64,000 bases of DNA, from the NCBI GenBank assembly GCA_002280555.1, contig NCEE01000005.1, positions 81,050 to 145,049 of the forward strand, given 5' to 3'. Of this stretch, positions 45,151-53,557 are shown in pieces. The notes under the pieces were generated by a model. That model saw only the letters and a list, made by a program, of their open reading frames with translations, was not told where the DNA came from and ran no database searches. Source of the stretch: Sphingomonas sp. 32-62-10. GTDB lineage: Bacteria > Pseudomonadota > Alphaproteobacteria > Sphingomonadales > Sphingomonadaceae. Within the stretch, counting starts at the first letter, position 1. Each line of letters begins with the position of its first letter. The position numbers and the translations under genes are program-made.

Positions 45151-46756
45151 AACGGGCCTTCGCGTCATAGAGCGTGTCGAGCGTGATCGTGGCCAGGCCT
45201 TGCTCTGCGGCATAGCGCTCGGTGTTGCGGCGCGCTTTGCCGCGAACGAAAAACGGGATCTTCATCAGCTCTTTTTCGGCCTCGGCGGTCCATCCGCCTG
45301 CGGCCATCACTTCCGGTTCAAGGACGGGGGCCCAGCCCGCCGATGACTCGGCCGTGTTCGGTACGGTCGTCCTGTCATTTTCCGCCATTTCGCTTGGGAT
45401 GGCGGGGTGCTGATTGGCGTGTGGCGCGGACGAACCATGGCCCAGATGGCTGGCACCGGCGCTGTCCGAGAATTCGAAATCGTCGCGGAACATCGTCAGC
45501 AGATGTTCCTCCAGACCCATCACGAGGGGATGGACCCAGGTATCGAACAACACGTTTGCGCCCTCGAATCCCATTTGCGGGGAGTAGCGGGCCGGGAAAT
45601 CCTGCACATGAACGGGGGCCGAGATGACCGCGCACGGGATGCGCAGCCGCTTCGCGATGTGCCGCTCCATTTGCGTGCCGAGCACGAGTTCGGGCTGGAG
45701 CGCGGCAATCGCGTCCTCAACCTCCAGATAATCATCGGTGATTAGCGGCTCGATGCCGTAGAGCTTAGCAGCCTCACGCAGTTCGCGGGCGAATTCGCGG
45801 TTGTAGCAGCCAAGGCCGACCACTTCGAAACCGAGCTCGTCGCGCGCTACTCGGGCAGCGGCAATCGCGTGCGTCGCATCCCCGAAGATGAAGACGCGCT
45901 TGGCGGTGAGATAAGTCGAATCGACCGAGCGGCTCCACCACGGCATGTTCGACCGGTCGAGCGCCGAAGCAGGATCGACGCCGGCCAGCGCTGCGACTTC
46001 ATTGACGAAATCGCGAGTCGCGCCGTGGCCGATCGGGATCGTGCGGACGGTCTTTTGCCCGAAGGTTTTTTCGAGCCAGCGCACCGTCGTGTCGGCGATT
46101 TCGGGGTAGAGCAGGATGTTGAAATCAGCCTCGCCGATCGTCTTGATGTCGGCTGGGCTCGCGCCGAGCGGGGCAGTCAGGTGGACGTCGATGCCCATCG
46201 AACCGAGCAGGCGCGTAATTTCGATAATGTCGTCGCGGTGACGGAAACCCAGAGCAGTCGGCCCGAGCAGGTTAACGCGCGGACGACGGCCTTCGCGTGG
46301 GGCAGGCTTGGCGTCCTTGTCGGCGATCGCGCGGACCAACTGGTAGAACGTCTCGGACGCGCCCCAGTTTTCTTTGCGCTGATAGCTGGGCAGCTCGAGC
46401 GCAACGACAGGGATCGGTAGCCGCATCGCTTCGGCCAGCCCGGCGGGGTCATCCTGAATAAGCTCGGCAGTGCATGACGCGCCGACCAGCATCGCCTGCG
46501 GCTGATACCGGGCATAGGCATCGCGCGCGGCGGACTGGAACAGCTCGGCGGTGTCCTTACCCAAATCGCGCGCCTGGAAGGTGGTGTAGGTAACCGGCGG
46601 CCGCTTGTTGCGGCGCTCGATCATTGTGAACAGCAGATCGGCATAGGTATCGCCCTGCGGCGCGTGCAGCACGTAGTGCACGCCTTCCATCGCCGTCGCG
46701 ATCCGCATGGCACCGACATGCGGCGGTCCTTCATAGGTCCAGACGGTCAATTGCAT
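45140..46756 (-). CDS. bchB: Protochlorophyllide reductase subunit BchB
   Basis: 538 residues, NifK-like. The cluster cysteine or substrate region VGASCTAELIQDDP is near residue 94; the C-terminal PCP-red domain (KIPFFVRGKARRNTERYA) is present. A low-complexity His/Ser/Ala linker lies near residues 430-460. Confidence 0.97.
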   Translation of the reverse strand: MQLTVWTYEGPPHVGAMRIATAMEGVHYVLHAPQGDTYADLLFTMIERRNKRPPVTYTTFQARDLGKDTAELFQSAARDAYARYQPQAMLVGASCTAELIQDDPAGLAEAMRLPIPVVALELPSYQRKENWGASETFYQLVRAIADKDAKPAPREGRRPRVNLLGPTALGFRHRDDIIEITRLLGSMGIDVHLTAPLGASPADIKTIGEADFNILLYPEIADTTVRWLEKTFGQKTVRTIPIGHGATRDFVNEVAALAGVDPASALDRSNMPWWSRSVDSTYLTAKRVFIFGDATHAIAAARVARDELGFEVVGLGCYNREFARELREAAKLYGIEPLITDDYLEVEDAIAALQPELVLGTQMERHIAKRLRIPCAVISAPVHVQDFPARYSPQMGFEGANVLFDTWVHPLVMGLEEHLLTMFRDDFEFSDSAGASHLGHGSSAPHANQHPAIPSEMAENDRTTVPNTAESSAGWAPVLEPEVMAAGGWTAEAEKELMKIPFFVRGKARRNTERYAAEQGLATITLDTLYDAKARYAR

Positions 46757-46761
46757 GGCCG

Positions 46762-48063
46762 CTATACCTTCAGCACGTCGCGCCGCCGCAAGGGGCGCGC
46801 AAACAGTTCGGCCAAATCGCCGGCCTGATCAAAGCCGTGGATCGGCGAGAAGACGAGCTCGATCGCCCATTTGGTCGTCAGCCCTTCAGCCTCCAGCGGG
46901 TTGGCGAGGCCGAGCCCGCAAACGGTGATATCCGGCCGCGACTCGCGAACGCGGTCGAGCTGCTTGTCGACATCCTGACCTTCGCTGATCTGCGTGGTGG
47001 CGGGCAGCAAGGCGAGATCCTGCGAAAGATGGCGGCGGTGGAGATACGGCGTGCCGACCTCGATCGGGATCATGCCGAGTTCCTGCGCCAGGAAGCGCGC
47101 GAGTGGCACTTCGAGCTGCGAATCGGGCATGAAGAAGATGGTTTTGCCGCTCAGCTGCGCGCGGCAATGCTCGATCGCGCGGATGGCGCGGGCCTTGCCC
47201 GGTGCGATGACGCGCTGGAATTCAGCTTCGTCGACGCCGAACGCCATGGCAGCAGCGTGGAGCCAGCTCGAGGTCCCTTCCGCGCCGAATGGGAACATCG
47301 CATCGAGTCGCACCGCGCCGCGATCTTCGAGACAACGGGCGGTTTCACCGAGAAAGGGCTGGGCGAGCAGGAAACGGGTGTTGGGGCCGACCGGGGGCAG
47401 ATTTACGGACTGGCGCGCAGGGAGCGAGCGCACGGTTTTGATGCCCAATTCCTTGAAGATGCGCAAAAACTGGTCCTCGACGACGTCGGGCAGCGCGCCC
47501 ACGATCATCAACTCTTGCGGCGAATCGGCGGGCAGCGCGGGGAGCTCGGGCACCAAAGCAGCGAGGCAGGCATCCTCGCCCTCGGTAAAAGTCGTCTCGA
47601 TGCCGCTGCCCGAATAATTGAGGATCCGAACATTGGGCGAATGCTTGCCCTGCAGCCGCTGTGCGGCCCGCGACAGATCGAGCTTGATGACCTCGGACGG
47701 GCAGGAACCGACCAGAAACAGCATCTTGATGTCGGGGCGACGGGTCAGCAGCCGGTCAACGACTCGGTCGAGCTCTTCATTGCAATCGGCCATCCCGGCG
47801 AGGTCGCGTTCTTCGATGATCGCGGTACCGAATCGGGGTTCGGCAAACACCATCACCCCCGCCGCCGACTGGAGCAGATGCGCGCAGGTGCGTGATCCGA
47901 CGACGAGGAAAAAGGCATCCTGCACCTTGCGGTGAAGCCAGATGATGCCCGTGAGTCCGCAGAAAACCTCCCGCTGTCCCCGCTCGCGCAGCACCGGCGC
48001 GCAATCCGCGCCATGAGCCGATGCCGCACCAAGAACCGGGGGCAGGGTGATCGCCACCGTCAT
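46762..48063 (-). CDS. bchN: Protochlorophyllide reductase subunit BchN
   Basis: 433 residues, NifD-like. Cluster cysteines in HGADCAPV, VFCGLTG and SRTCAHLL. Partner of BchB. ATGA overlap with bchF. Confidence 0.97.
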   Translation of the reverse strand: MTVAITLPPVLGAASAHGADCAPVLRERGQREVFCGLTGIIWLHRKVQDAFFLVVGSRTCAHLLQSAAGVMVFAEPRFGTAIIEERDLAGMADCNEELDRVVDRLLTRRPDIKMLFLVGSCPSEVIKLDLSRAAQRLQGKHSPNVRILNYSGSGIETTFTEGEDACLAALVPELPALPADSPQELMIVGALPDVVEDQFLRIFKELGIKTVRSLPARQSVNLPPVGPNTRFLLAQPFLGETARCLEDRGAVRLDAMFPFGAEGTSSWLHAAAMAFGVDEAEFQRVIAPGKARAIRAIEHCRAQLSGKTIFFMPDSQLEVPLARFLAQELGMIPIEVGTPYLHRRHLSQDLALLPATTQISEGQDVDKQLDRVRESRPDITVCGLGLANPLEAEGLTTKWAIELVFSPIHGFDQAGDLAELFARPLRRRDVLKV

Positions 48064-48623
48064 GCGGCAACCGCCCGCATTGACAGGTTCGCGGCAGCGT
48101 CTTCATGGGCAGACTGCAGGCGCGCGGCGCGCAGTTTCAGAATGAACTGCCCCGCGTTGATCACGTAAGTCGCATAGGCAGCGAGCGCGACGAACATCCG
48201 GTCCCGCTCGCTTCCATAATCGCCAATCAGCATGATGAGGTAGGCGGTGTGCAGCGCTAGAACGAGGAAGCTAAACACATCCTCCCAGAAAAAAGCGTCT
48301 GCGAACAGCCACTTGTCATAGACGACCTTTTCCCAGATCGATCCGGTAATCATAATCGTGTAGAGCGCGATGGTCTTAACGACGATCGATACCGTCGCGG
48401 CGAACGCGCCTTCCCCGGTCTGCAGATAGCGAATCACTAGGAACAGGCTGATCAGAAAAATCAGGAACTGGACGGGGGCCAAAATGCCCTGGACCAGCGT
48501 CCATTTGCTGTTGTCGCGGCGGATACGCTGCTCGGGCGTGTAGAGCGGTGCCGGGGGCGTCGGCCGCAAAGACTTTCTGAACTGATCGTACTGCGGCGTA
48601 CTCACCCGCATTGCTCCCCGCAT
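48060..48623 (-). CDS. bchF: 3-Vinyl bacteriochlorophyllide hydratase BchF
   Basis: 187 residues from ATG 48623, chosen for an AGGTG five bases upstream; GTG 48638 and ATG 48611 are alternatives. Four transmembrane helices; YTPEQRIRRDNSKWTLVQG is typical. Hydrates the 3-vinyl group before BchC. First gene of the 16 kb minus-strand unit under two PpsR operators. Confidence 0.93.
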   Translation of the reverse strand: MRGAMRVSTPQYDQFRKSLRPTPPAPLYTPEQRIRRDNSKWTLVQGILAPVQFLIFLISLFLVIRYLQTGEGAFAATVSIVVKTIALYTIMITGSIWEKVVYDKWLFADAFFWEDVFSFLVLALHTAYLIMLIGDYGSERDRMFVALAAYATYVINAGQFILKLRAARLQSAHEDAAANLSMRAVAA

Positions 48624-48648
48624 TTGGTCACCTGCCACATTGTGATCA

Positions 48649-48677
48649 GACTAAGGCACCCCCCGGCAAAGTGTCAA
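48649..48677 (-). promoter_or_regulatory. Promoter of the bchF operon
   Basis: Minus-strand TTGACA (48677-48672), 17-base spacer, TTAGTC (48654-48649). The -35 sits inside PpsR operator D1. Confidence 0.45.
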
Positions 48678-48689
48678 CCTAAACTGACG
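48672..48689. promoter_or_regulatory. PpsR operator 1 in the bchF-ppaA intergenic region
   Basis: TGTcaacctaaactgACG, one change from TGT-N12-ACA, covering the bchF -35. Confidence 0.6.
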
Positions 48690-48705
48690 TCCAAACTTTT
48701 TGACA
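48688..48705. promoter_or_regulatory. PpsR operator 2 in the bchF-ppaA intergenic region
   Basis: CGTccaaactttttgACA, one change from consensus, 16 bases from operator 1. A plus-strand TTGACA at 48700-48705 could be the -35 of ppaA, so this pair may control both directions. Confidence 0.6.
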
Positions 48706-48844
48706 TATGGTGCGCTGCGGCACAATTGGGATATTGTCAGGGCTGGATAATCGGCTTAGCCTTCGCAATCGTCGGCAGAGTCAAAAATGGCCTGTCAGCA
48801 TTGATATGCGTGAAGCATATTAAGGTGGTGGGGAGCGTCGAGGA

Positions 48845-49735
48845 ATGGCTTCATTGCTGGAATTTGGGGCCCAGATCGCCTCTGCCTATCGGAAAAAATC
48901 GCCTGTCCGCGATGCCGAATCCAGCGAGATTTCACCTCCATTTCCTGTCGCCTCCAGTATTGACGATCAGTCGCTTTCAAACCTTGTCGAGCGTGAAATC
49001 ATCCCCCGCCTGGTTGCTTCGCATCCGCTTGCCGGCAAGCATTGCGGTAATCGCGGATCGGGCGAAATTACGGCAGAAGAGATTGACGAGTTCGCGCCAC
49101 TGTCGCTTCAGGTAGAGGCGGACCATCTGCTCGATTATGTCGAGGGCATCCTGAATCGTGGTGTTGGCATTGATACGGTGATGGTCGATCTGCTCGCCCC
49201 CGCCGCACGCCGACTCGGCGAATATTGGGAAGAAGATCGCTGCGACTTCGTTGACGTTACGATGGGACTTTGGCGGCTGCAGGAAATCGTCCACGAACTC
49301 GGCGCACGGCTGCCCGCTGAGCGCCGTGTCGGACCGGGCAAGCGCGCACTCTTTGCATCGATGCCCGGCGATCAACACAGTTTTGGCACGATCGTGGTCG
49401 AGGAATTGTTCAGCCGGGAAGGCTGGCTGACTGACCGGATGAGCGAAGCGTCGACGCCTGATCTGCTTGAGCGCGTTGCCGGCGAGTGGTTCGATCTGAT
49501 CGGATTGACCATCAGCTGCGACTACCATATTGCGCCGCTCGGATCAGTTATTGTTGCGTTGCGAAACGTCTCCAGAAACCCCAATCTGTGCGTCATGGTC
49601 GGTGGTCGCATTTTCGTTGACGATCCTGACCTCGCGGCAAACGTTGGTGCCGATGGCACGGCGTCTGACGCAAAGGTCGCGGTGAAAACGGCACTGGCAT
49701 TGGTTGAAGCGATCGGCAGCAAACCGGCTGTCTGA
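48845..49735 (+). CDS. ppaA: B12-binding antirepressor PpaA/AerR
   Basis: 296 residues. Cobalamin-binding module with GDQHSFG (H178 as likely cobalt ligand) and a helical domain with LGEYWEEDRCDFVDV. AerR/PpaA proteins bind B12 and modify PpsR/CrtJ repression in response to light. Upstream of ppsR in the same direction, 48 bases apart. Confidence 0.92.
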   Translation: MASLLEFGAQIASAYRKKSPVRDAESSEISPPFPVASSIDDQSLSNLVEREIIPRLVASHPLAGKHCGNRGSGEITAEEIDEFAPLSLQVEADHLLDYVEGILNRGVGIDTVMVDLLAPAARRLGEYWEEDRCDFVDVTMGLWRLQEIVHELGARLPAERRVGPGKRALFASMPGDQHSFGTIVVEELFSREGWLTDRMSEASTPDLLERVAGEWFDLIGLTISCDYHIAPLGSVIVALRNVSRNPNLCVMVGGRIFVDDPDLAANVGADGTASDAKVAVKTALALVEAIGSKPAV

Positions 49736-49783
49736 TTTCGCCTATGGTTTACTCGGGGCCTAAGGGAGTGCGGCGGCTCGCCG

Positions 49784-51214
49784 ATGAACAAGCATCACGC
49801 CCCTCTCCGATCGCGGCCCTTCTCGGCTCCCGATCAGCTTCCGGGCGCCTTATCTCCCGCTGTGACCGCTGCCCTGCTCGGATCAGTGGGCGATATCGCC
49901 TTTGTGCTCGATGCCAGCGGCATCATTCTCGACGTGGCGATTGCCGAAGCCGAACTGGTTGGTAGCGGCCTGGCCGACTGGATCGGCAAACCCTGGATTG
50001 AAAGCACAACGCCCGACAGCCGGGGCAAAGTGCAGGATATGTTGGCCGACGCAGCGGCAAACCTGCCGGCGCGGTGGCGTCAGATCAATCATCTCGGTCT
50101 AGAGGGCGACCTGCCGGTCCGCTATCTGACGGTAAACATGGGGAAGGCGGGCCAGGTCATTGCGATCGGCCGCGACATGCGCAGTGCTGCCGTCATGCAG
50201 CAACGTCTGCTGCAGACGCAGCAATCGCTAGAGCGCGATTATGTGCGGTTGCGTCAGGCCGAAGCACGGTATCGGTTGTTGTTCGACATGGCATCGGAAC
50301 CGGTGCTGATTGTGGATGCGACCACGCGGCGCATTCGGGAAGCGAACCCGGCCGCACACAAATTGTTCGGCAGCAAAGAAGGCGCGCTCAGCGATCAGCT
50401 GGTTAGCGGGCTGGTGGAACCCAAGGACCGCGAGTCCTTTATCGCGCATCTCGGCGGGGCCGAGGCGTCCGACGATGTGCAGCCGGTGATGCTGCGCCTG
50501 AAGAACCAGCCCATCGATGCCACGTTCTCCGCGCGGCTGTTCCGCCAGGCGCGAACGTCGCTGCTGCTCGTCCGCATTGCGGCGGTCGATGCCCCGGCGG
50601 AGGGGCATCAACATGATGCCAAGCTATTCGACGTGATCGAACGGATGCCCGATGCGTTCGTGTTAGTCGATGCGACGATGAGCGTGCTGACGGGGAATGC
50701 AGCGTTTGTCGAATTGACCGAGACGGCGTCGATCGATCGGCTCCGCGGATTGAAGCTCGGCGATTGGCTCGGTCGACCCGGTATCGATCTTGACCTTATT
50801 CTGGGCCAGCTCCGCGAGCATGGTTCGGTGCGCAACGTGTCGGCGATATTCCGGGGTGGGGCGAACACGCAGGAGGAGGTGGAGGTTTCTGCGGTGTCGG
50901 CCCCTTATGGCGACGGCTATTGCTATGGCTTTTCCATCCGCAATGTCGGGCGTCGGCTGCGTGACGCGCCGGCCAATGACAAGCAGTTGCCGCGTTCGGT
51001 TGAGCAATTGACGGAGCTTGTCGGGCGAATGTCGCTCAAGGATATCGTTCGCGAATCGACCGATCTGATCGAGCGGCTCTGTATCGAAGCGGCGCTGACC
51101 TACACGTCAGATAATCGCGCATCGGCCGCCGAAATATTGGGGGTCAGCCGGCAGAGCCTGTATTCCAAACTGCACCGCCATGGGCTGGGCAATCTCGTAT
51201 CCGACGCCAATTGA
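49784..51214 (+). CDS. ppsR: Redox/light repressor PpsR (CrtJ)
   Basis: 476 residues: N-terminal PAS-like domain, Q-linker helix (QQRLLQTQQSLERDYVRLRQAEARY about 126-150), two further PAS domains, and a C-terminal Fis-type HTH (RASAAEILGVSRQSLYSKL). C433 at the start of the HTH domain corresponds to the redox-active cysteine of CrtJ. Represses bch, crt and puf under oxygen. Expected to bind the seven TGT-N12-ACA sites in this window. Confidence 0.95.
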   Translation: MNKHHAPLRSRPFSAPDQLPGALSPAVTAALLGSVGDIAFVLDASGIILDVAIAEAELVGSGLADWIGKPWIESTTPDSRGKVQDMLADAAANLPARWRQINHLGLEGDLPVRYLTVNMGKAGQVIAIGRDMRSAAVMQQRLLQTQQSLERDYVRLRQAEARYRLLFDMASEPVLIVDATTRRIREANPAAHKLFGSKEGALSDQLVSGLVEPKDRESFIAHLGGAEASDDVQPVMLRLKNQPIDATFSARLFRQARTSLLLVRIAAVDAPAEGHQHDAKLFDVIERMPDAFVLVDATMSVLTGNAAFVELTETASIDRLRGLKLGDWLGRPGIDLDLILGQLREHGSVRNVSAIFRGGANTQEEVEVSAVSAPYGDGYCYGFSIRNVGRRLRDAPANDKQLPRSVEQLTELVGRMSLKDIVRESTDLIERLCIEAALTYTSDNRASAAEILGVSRQSLYSKLHRHGLGNLVSDAN

Positions 51215-51240
51215 AATTCCGGCAAATGATGCGCTGTAGG

Positions 51241-51258
51241 TGACAATTTGGTTTGACA
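51241..51258. promoter_or_regulatory. PpsR operator upstream of bchG
   Basis: TGAcaatttggtttgACA, one change from TGT-N12-ACA with the preferred CA/TG flanks. Its right end overlaps TTGACA at 51253-51258, a possible -35 with TAGCTT 17 bases on. Confidence 0.55.
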
Positions 51259-51272
51259 CTTTGGGGTGTCAA
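51253..51272. promoter_or_regulatory. Perfect inverted repeat in front of bchG
   Basis: TTGACAC and GTGTCAA separated by six bases (TTTGGG). It is not in PpsR spacing and overlaps the PpsR site and the -35; it could be a second operator or a hairpin at the 5' end. Confidence 0.4.
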
Positions 51273-51287
51273 CCATAGCTTGCGGCC

Positions 51288-52196
51288 ATGGCCAACGCTG
51301 GAATGTCGACCCTAAACCTGCGCCCACCCGCGCCTCGCGACGTGCTGGAATTGCTGAAGCCAATCACCTGGTTTCCGCCGATGTGGGCATTCATGTGTGG
51401 CTGTATTTCGTCGGGCGAATCGCTTGCCGATCGCTGGCCCTTTGTCATCATCGGCATTCTGCTCACCGGCCCACTCGTTTGCGGCAACAGCCAGGCAATC
51501 AATGACTGGTTCGACCGGCATGTCGACGCCATCAACCAGCCCGAACGCCCGATTCCGTCGGGCCGGATTGCTGGGCAATGGGGCCTTTGGATCGCTATCG
51601 GCGGCACCGTGCTGTCGCTCGCTGTGTCGCTGATCGCGGGGCAATGGGTGTTTGCGGCGACCTGCCTTGGGCTTGCCTGCGCCTGGGCGTATAGCGCGCC
51701 ACCGTTGCGGCTGAAGATGAGCGGTATCTGGGGACCAGGTGTCGTTGGGCTCACCTATGAAGGGCTCACCTGGTTTACGGGCGCTGCGGTGATGGCTGGC
51801 ACCTTACCGGGCGCCGATATTCTGATCATCCTGCTGCTCTACAGCATCGGCGCGCATGGCATCATGACGCTGAATGATTTCAAGGCAGTAGAGGGCGATC
51901 TCCAGATGGGTGTCCGCTCACTGCCAGCGATGCTCGGGGTCGATCGCGCTGCGCAGATTGCCTGTGTGACGATGGCGCTGCCGCAAGTGGTGGTGGTGAT
52001 TTTGCTTGGCCAATGGGGGCATCAGATCGCCGCGCTGATCGTCGGCGTGCTGGTGATTGCGCAACTCTCGCTGATGCCGCGCCTGTTGTACGATCCGCGC
52101 GCTAACACGCCCTGGTACAACGCGACGGGCACGACATTGTATGTTTTCGGCATGTTGGCGGCGGCCTTTGGCTTGGGCGGAGCGGTAGGGTTATGA
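51288..52196 (+). CDS. bchG: Bacteriochlorophyll synthase BchG
   Basis: 302 residues, UbiA-type prenyltransferase. First aspartate motif NDWFDRHVD at residues 72-80, second NDFKAVEGD. Attaches geranylgeranyl pyrophosphate (or phytyl) to bacteriochlorophyllide. Intact; ends ATGA on the next gene. Confidence 0.95.
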   Translation: MANAGMSTLNLRPPAPRDVLELLKPITWFPPMWAFMCGCISSGESLADRWPFVIIGILLTGPLVCGNSQAINDWFDRHVDAINQPERPIPSGRIAGQWGLWIAIGGTVLSLAVSLIAGQWVFAATCLGLACAWAYSAPPLRLKMSGIWGPGVVGLTYEGLTWFTGAAVMAGTLPGADILIILLLYSIGAHGIMTLNDFKAVEGDLQMGVRSLPAMLGVDRAAQIACVTMALPQVVVVILLGQWGHQIAALIVGVLVIAQLSLMPRLLYDPRANTPWYNATGTTLYVFGMLAAAFGLGGAVGL

Positions 52197-53557
52197 CAAC
52201 AAACATGTCGACGAAGACCCTCGGATGGCTCGGTATCGTCCGGATCGGACTGGTCCAGAGCGCGATCGGTGCAATGGTCATGCTGGTCACGTCACTTCTC
52301 AATCGCGTGATGGTGGTGGAATATGCGCTGCCCGCTGCCCTGCCGGCCGGGTTGGTCGCGTGGCATTATGCGGTGCAGCTATCGCGCCCGGCTTGGGGGC
52401 ATGGTTCCGATCAGGGCAATCGCCGCACGCCGTGGATCGTGTTCGGGATGGCGTTGCTGGCACTTGGCGCGCTGGTTTCGGTGAACGCGGTGCCGTTACT
52501 CGCGGAGCGTGTTGCACTTGGCTATTTCGTTGCGGTCATCGGGTACAGCATGATCGGCGCGGGTGTCGGCGCGGCGGGAACCTCCCTGCTCGCGCTGCTG
52601 GCAGGACAGGTTGCGCCCGAACGACGTGCCGCTGCGGCATCAATCACCTGGATCATGATGGTGCTTGGTATCGTCATCACTGCGGGTGTCGCCGGATCGT
52701 TGATCGATCCTTATTCGCTGCAGCGGCTGGCGATGGTGGCGAGTGGCGTCGCGCTGGTCGCCTTTGTGGTCGCATTGCTGGCGTTGTGGGGGCTTGAACA
52801 CCCCAGGCAGCGACTAATGGTTGCAGCGCAGGATGCCCCGTCAGTTGGGTTCGGCGCAGCGTTGCGTGAAATGCTGGCTGAAACGGATGCGCGCCAGTTC
52901 ACGATTTTCGTTTTTCTTTCGATGCTCGCCTATTCGATGCAGGACATGATCCTGGAGCCATTTGCGGGCCTGTTGTTCGATTATACCCCGGGCCAATCGA
53001 CCCAGCTTTCAGGAATGCAGCATGGCGGCGTTCTCGTCGGTATGATTGTGGTCGGCTTCCTGGGCAGCGCCTTTGGTGGCGGCACGCCCGCTAGCTTGCG
53101 CCGGTGGATCGTCGGAGGGTGCGTTGGTTCGGCCGTCGCTTTGGCCGGGCTGGCCGTGGCAGCGCAAGTGGGCGCGGCCTGGCCGTTGACAATCAACATA
53201 GTGCTGCTCGGTTTTGCCAATGGCGTGTTCGCGGTCGCCGCGATTGGCGCGATGATGGGGCTGGCCGGGGCCCAGGGCCCATCCCGATCAGGGATCCGAA
53301 TGGGTGTCTGGGGTGCATCGCAGGCCATTGCGTTCGGCTTGGGCGGGCTGATCGGCGCGGTTGGCGTCGATATTGGTCGCGCGCTGGCCGGGGCCGATGC
53401 CCCTGCCTTCCTGATCGTTTTTGCAGGCGAGGCGGCATTGTTCCTCGTCGCTGCCTGGCTGGCGATGAGCGTATCGCGATCGCGTGATCCGGCGCGCCGT
53501 TCGGCCAGCCCCAATGCACCCGCAAGGGTCAACTTGCCGCAGGAGGTGGCCGCATGA
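52193..53557 (+). CDS. BCD-family MFS protein (PucC-like) between bchG and bchP
   Basis: 454 residues, 12 transmembrane helices. Shares LVTSLLNRVMVVE and QDMILEPFAG signatures with LhaA/PucC. The bchG-orf-bchP order is usual in purple bacteria; the protein probably handles BChl or its tail. Overlaps both neighbours. Confidence 0.9.
   Translation: MTTNMSTKTLGWLGIVRIGLVQSAIGAMVMLVTSLLNRVMVVEYALPAALPAGLVAWHYAVQLSRPAWGHGSDQGNRRTPWIVFGMALLALGALVSVNAVPLLAERVALGYFVAVIGYSMIGAGVGAAGTSLLALLAGQVAPERRAAAASITWIMMVLGIVITAGVAGSLIDPYSLQRLAMVASGVALVAFVVALLALWGLEHPRQRLMVAAQDAPSVGFGAALREMLAETDARQFTIFVFLSMLAYSMQDMILEPFAGLLFDYTPGQSTQLSGMQHGGVLVGMIVVGFLGSAFGGGTPASLRRWIVGGCVGSAVALAGLAVAAQVGAAWPLTINIVLLGFANGVFAVAAIGAMMGLAGAQGPSRSGIRMGVWGASQAIAFGLGGLIGAVGVDIGRALAGADAPAFLIVFAGEAALFLVAAWLAMSVSRSRDPARRSASPNAPARVNLPQEVAA

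Noticed and set aside
52193..53557. Second copy of lhaA
   Set aside because: Same family but a distinct, shorter protein; the bchG-orf-bchP position marks it as the separate BCD-family member.
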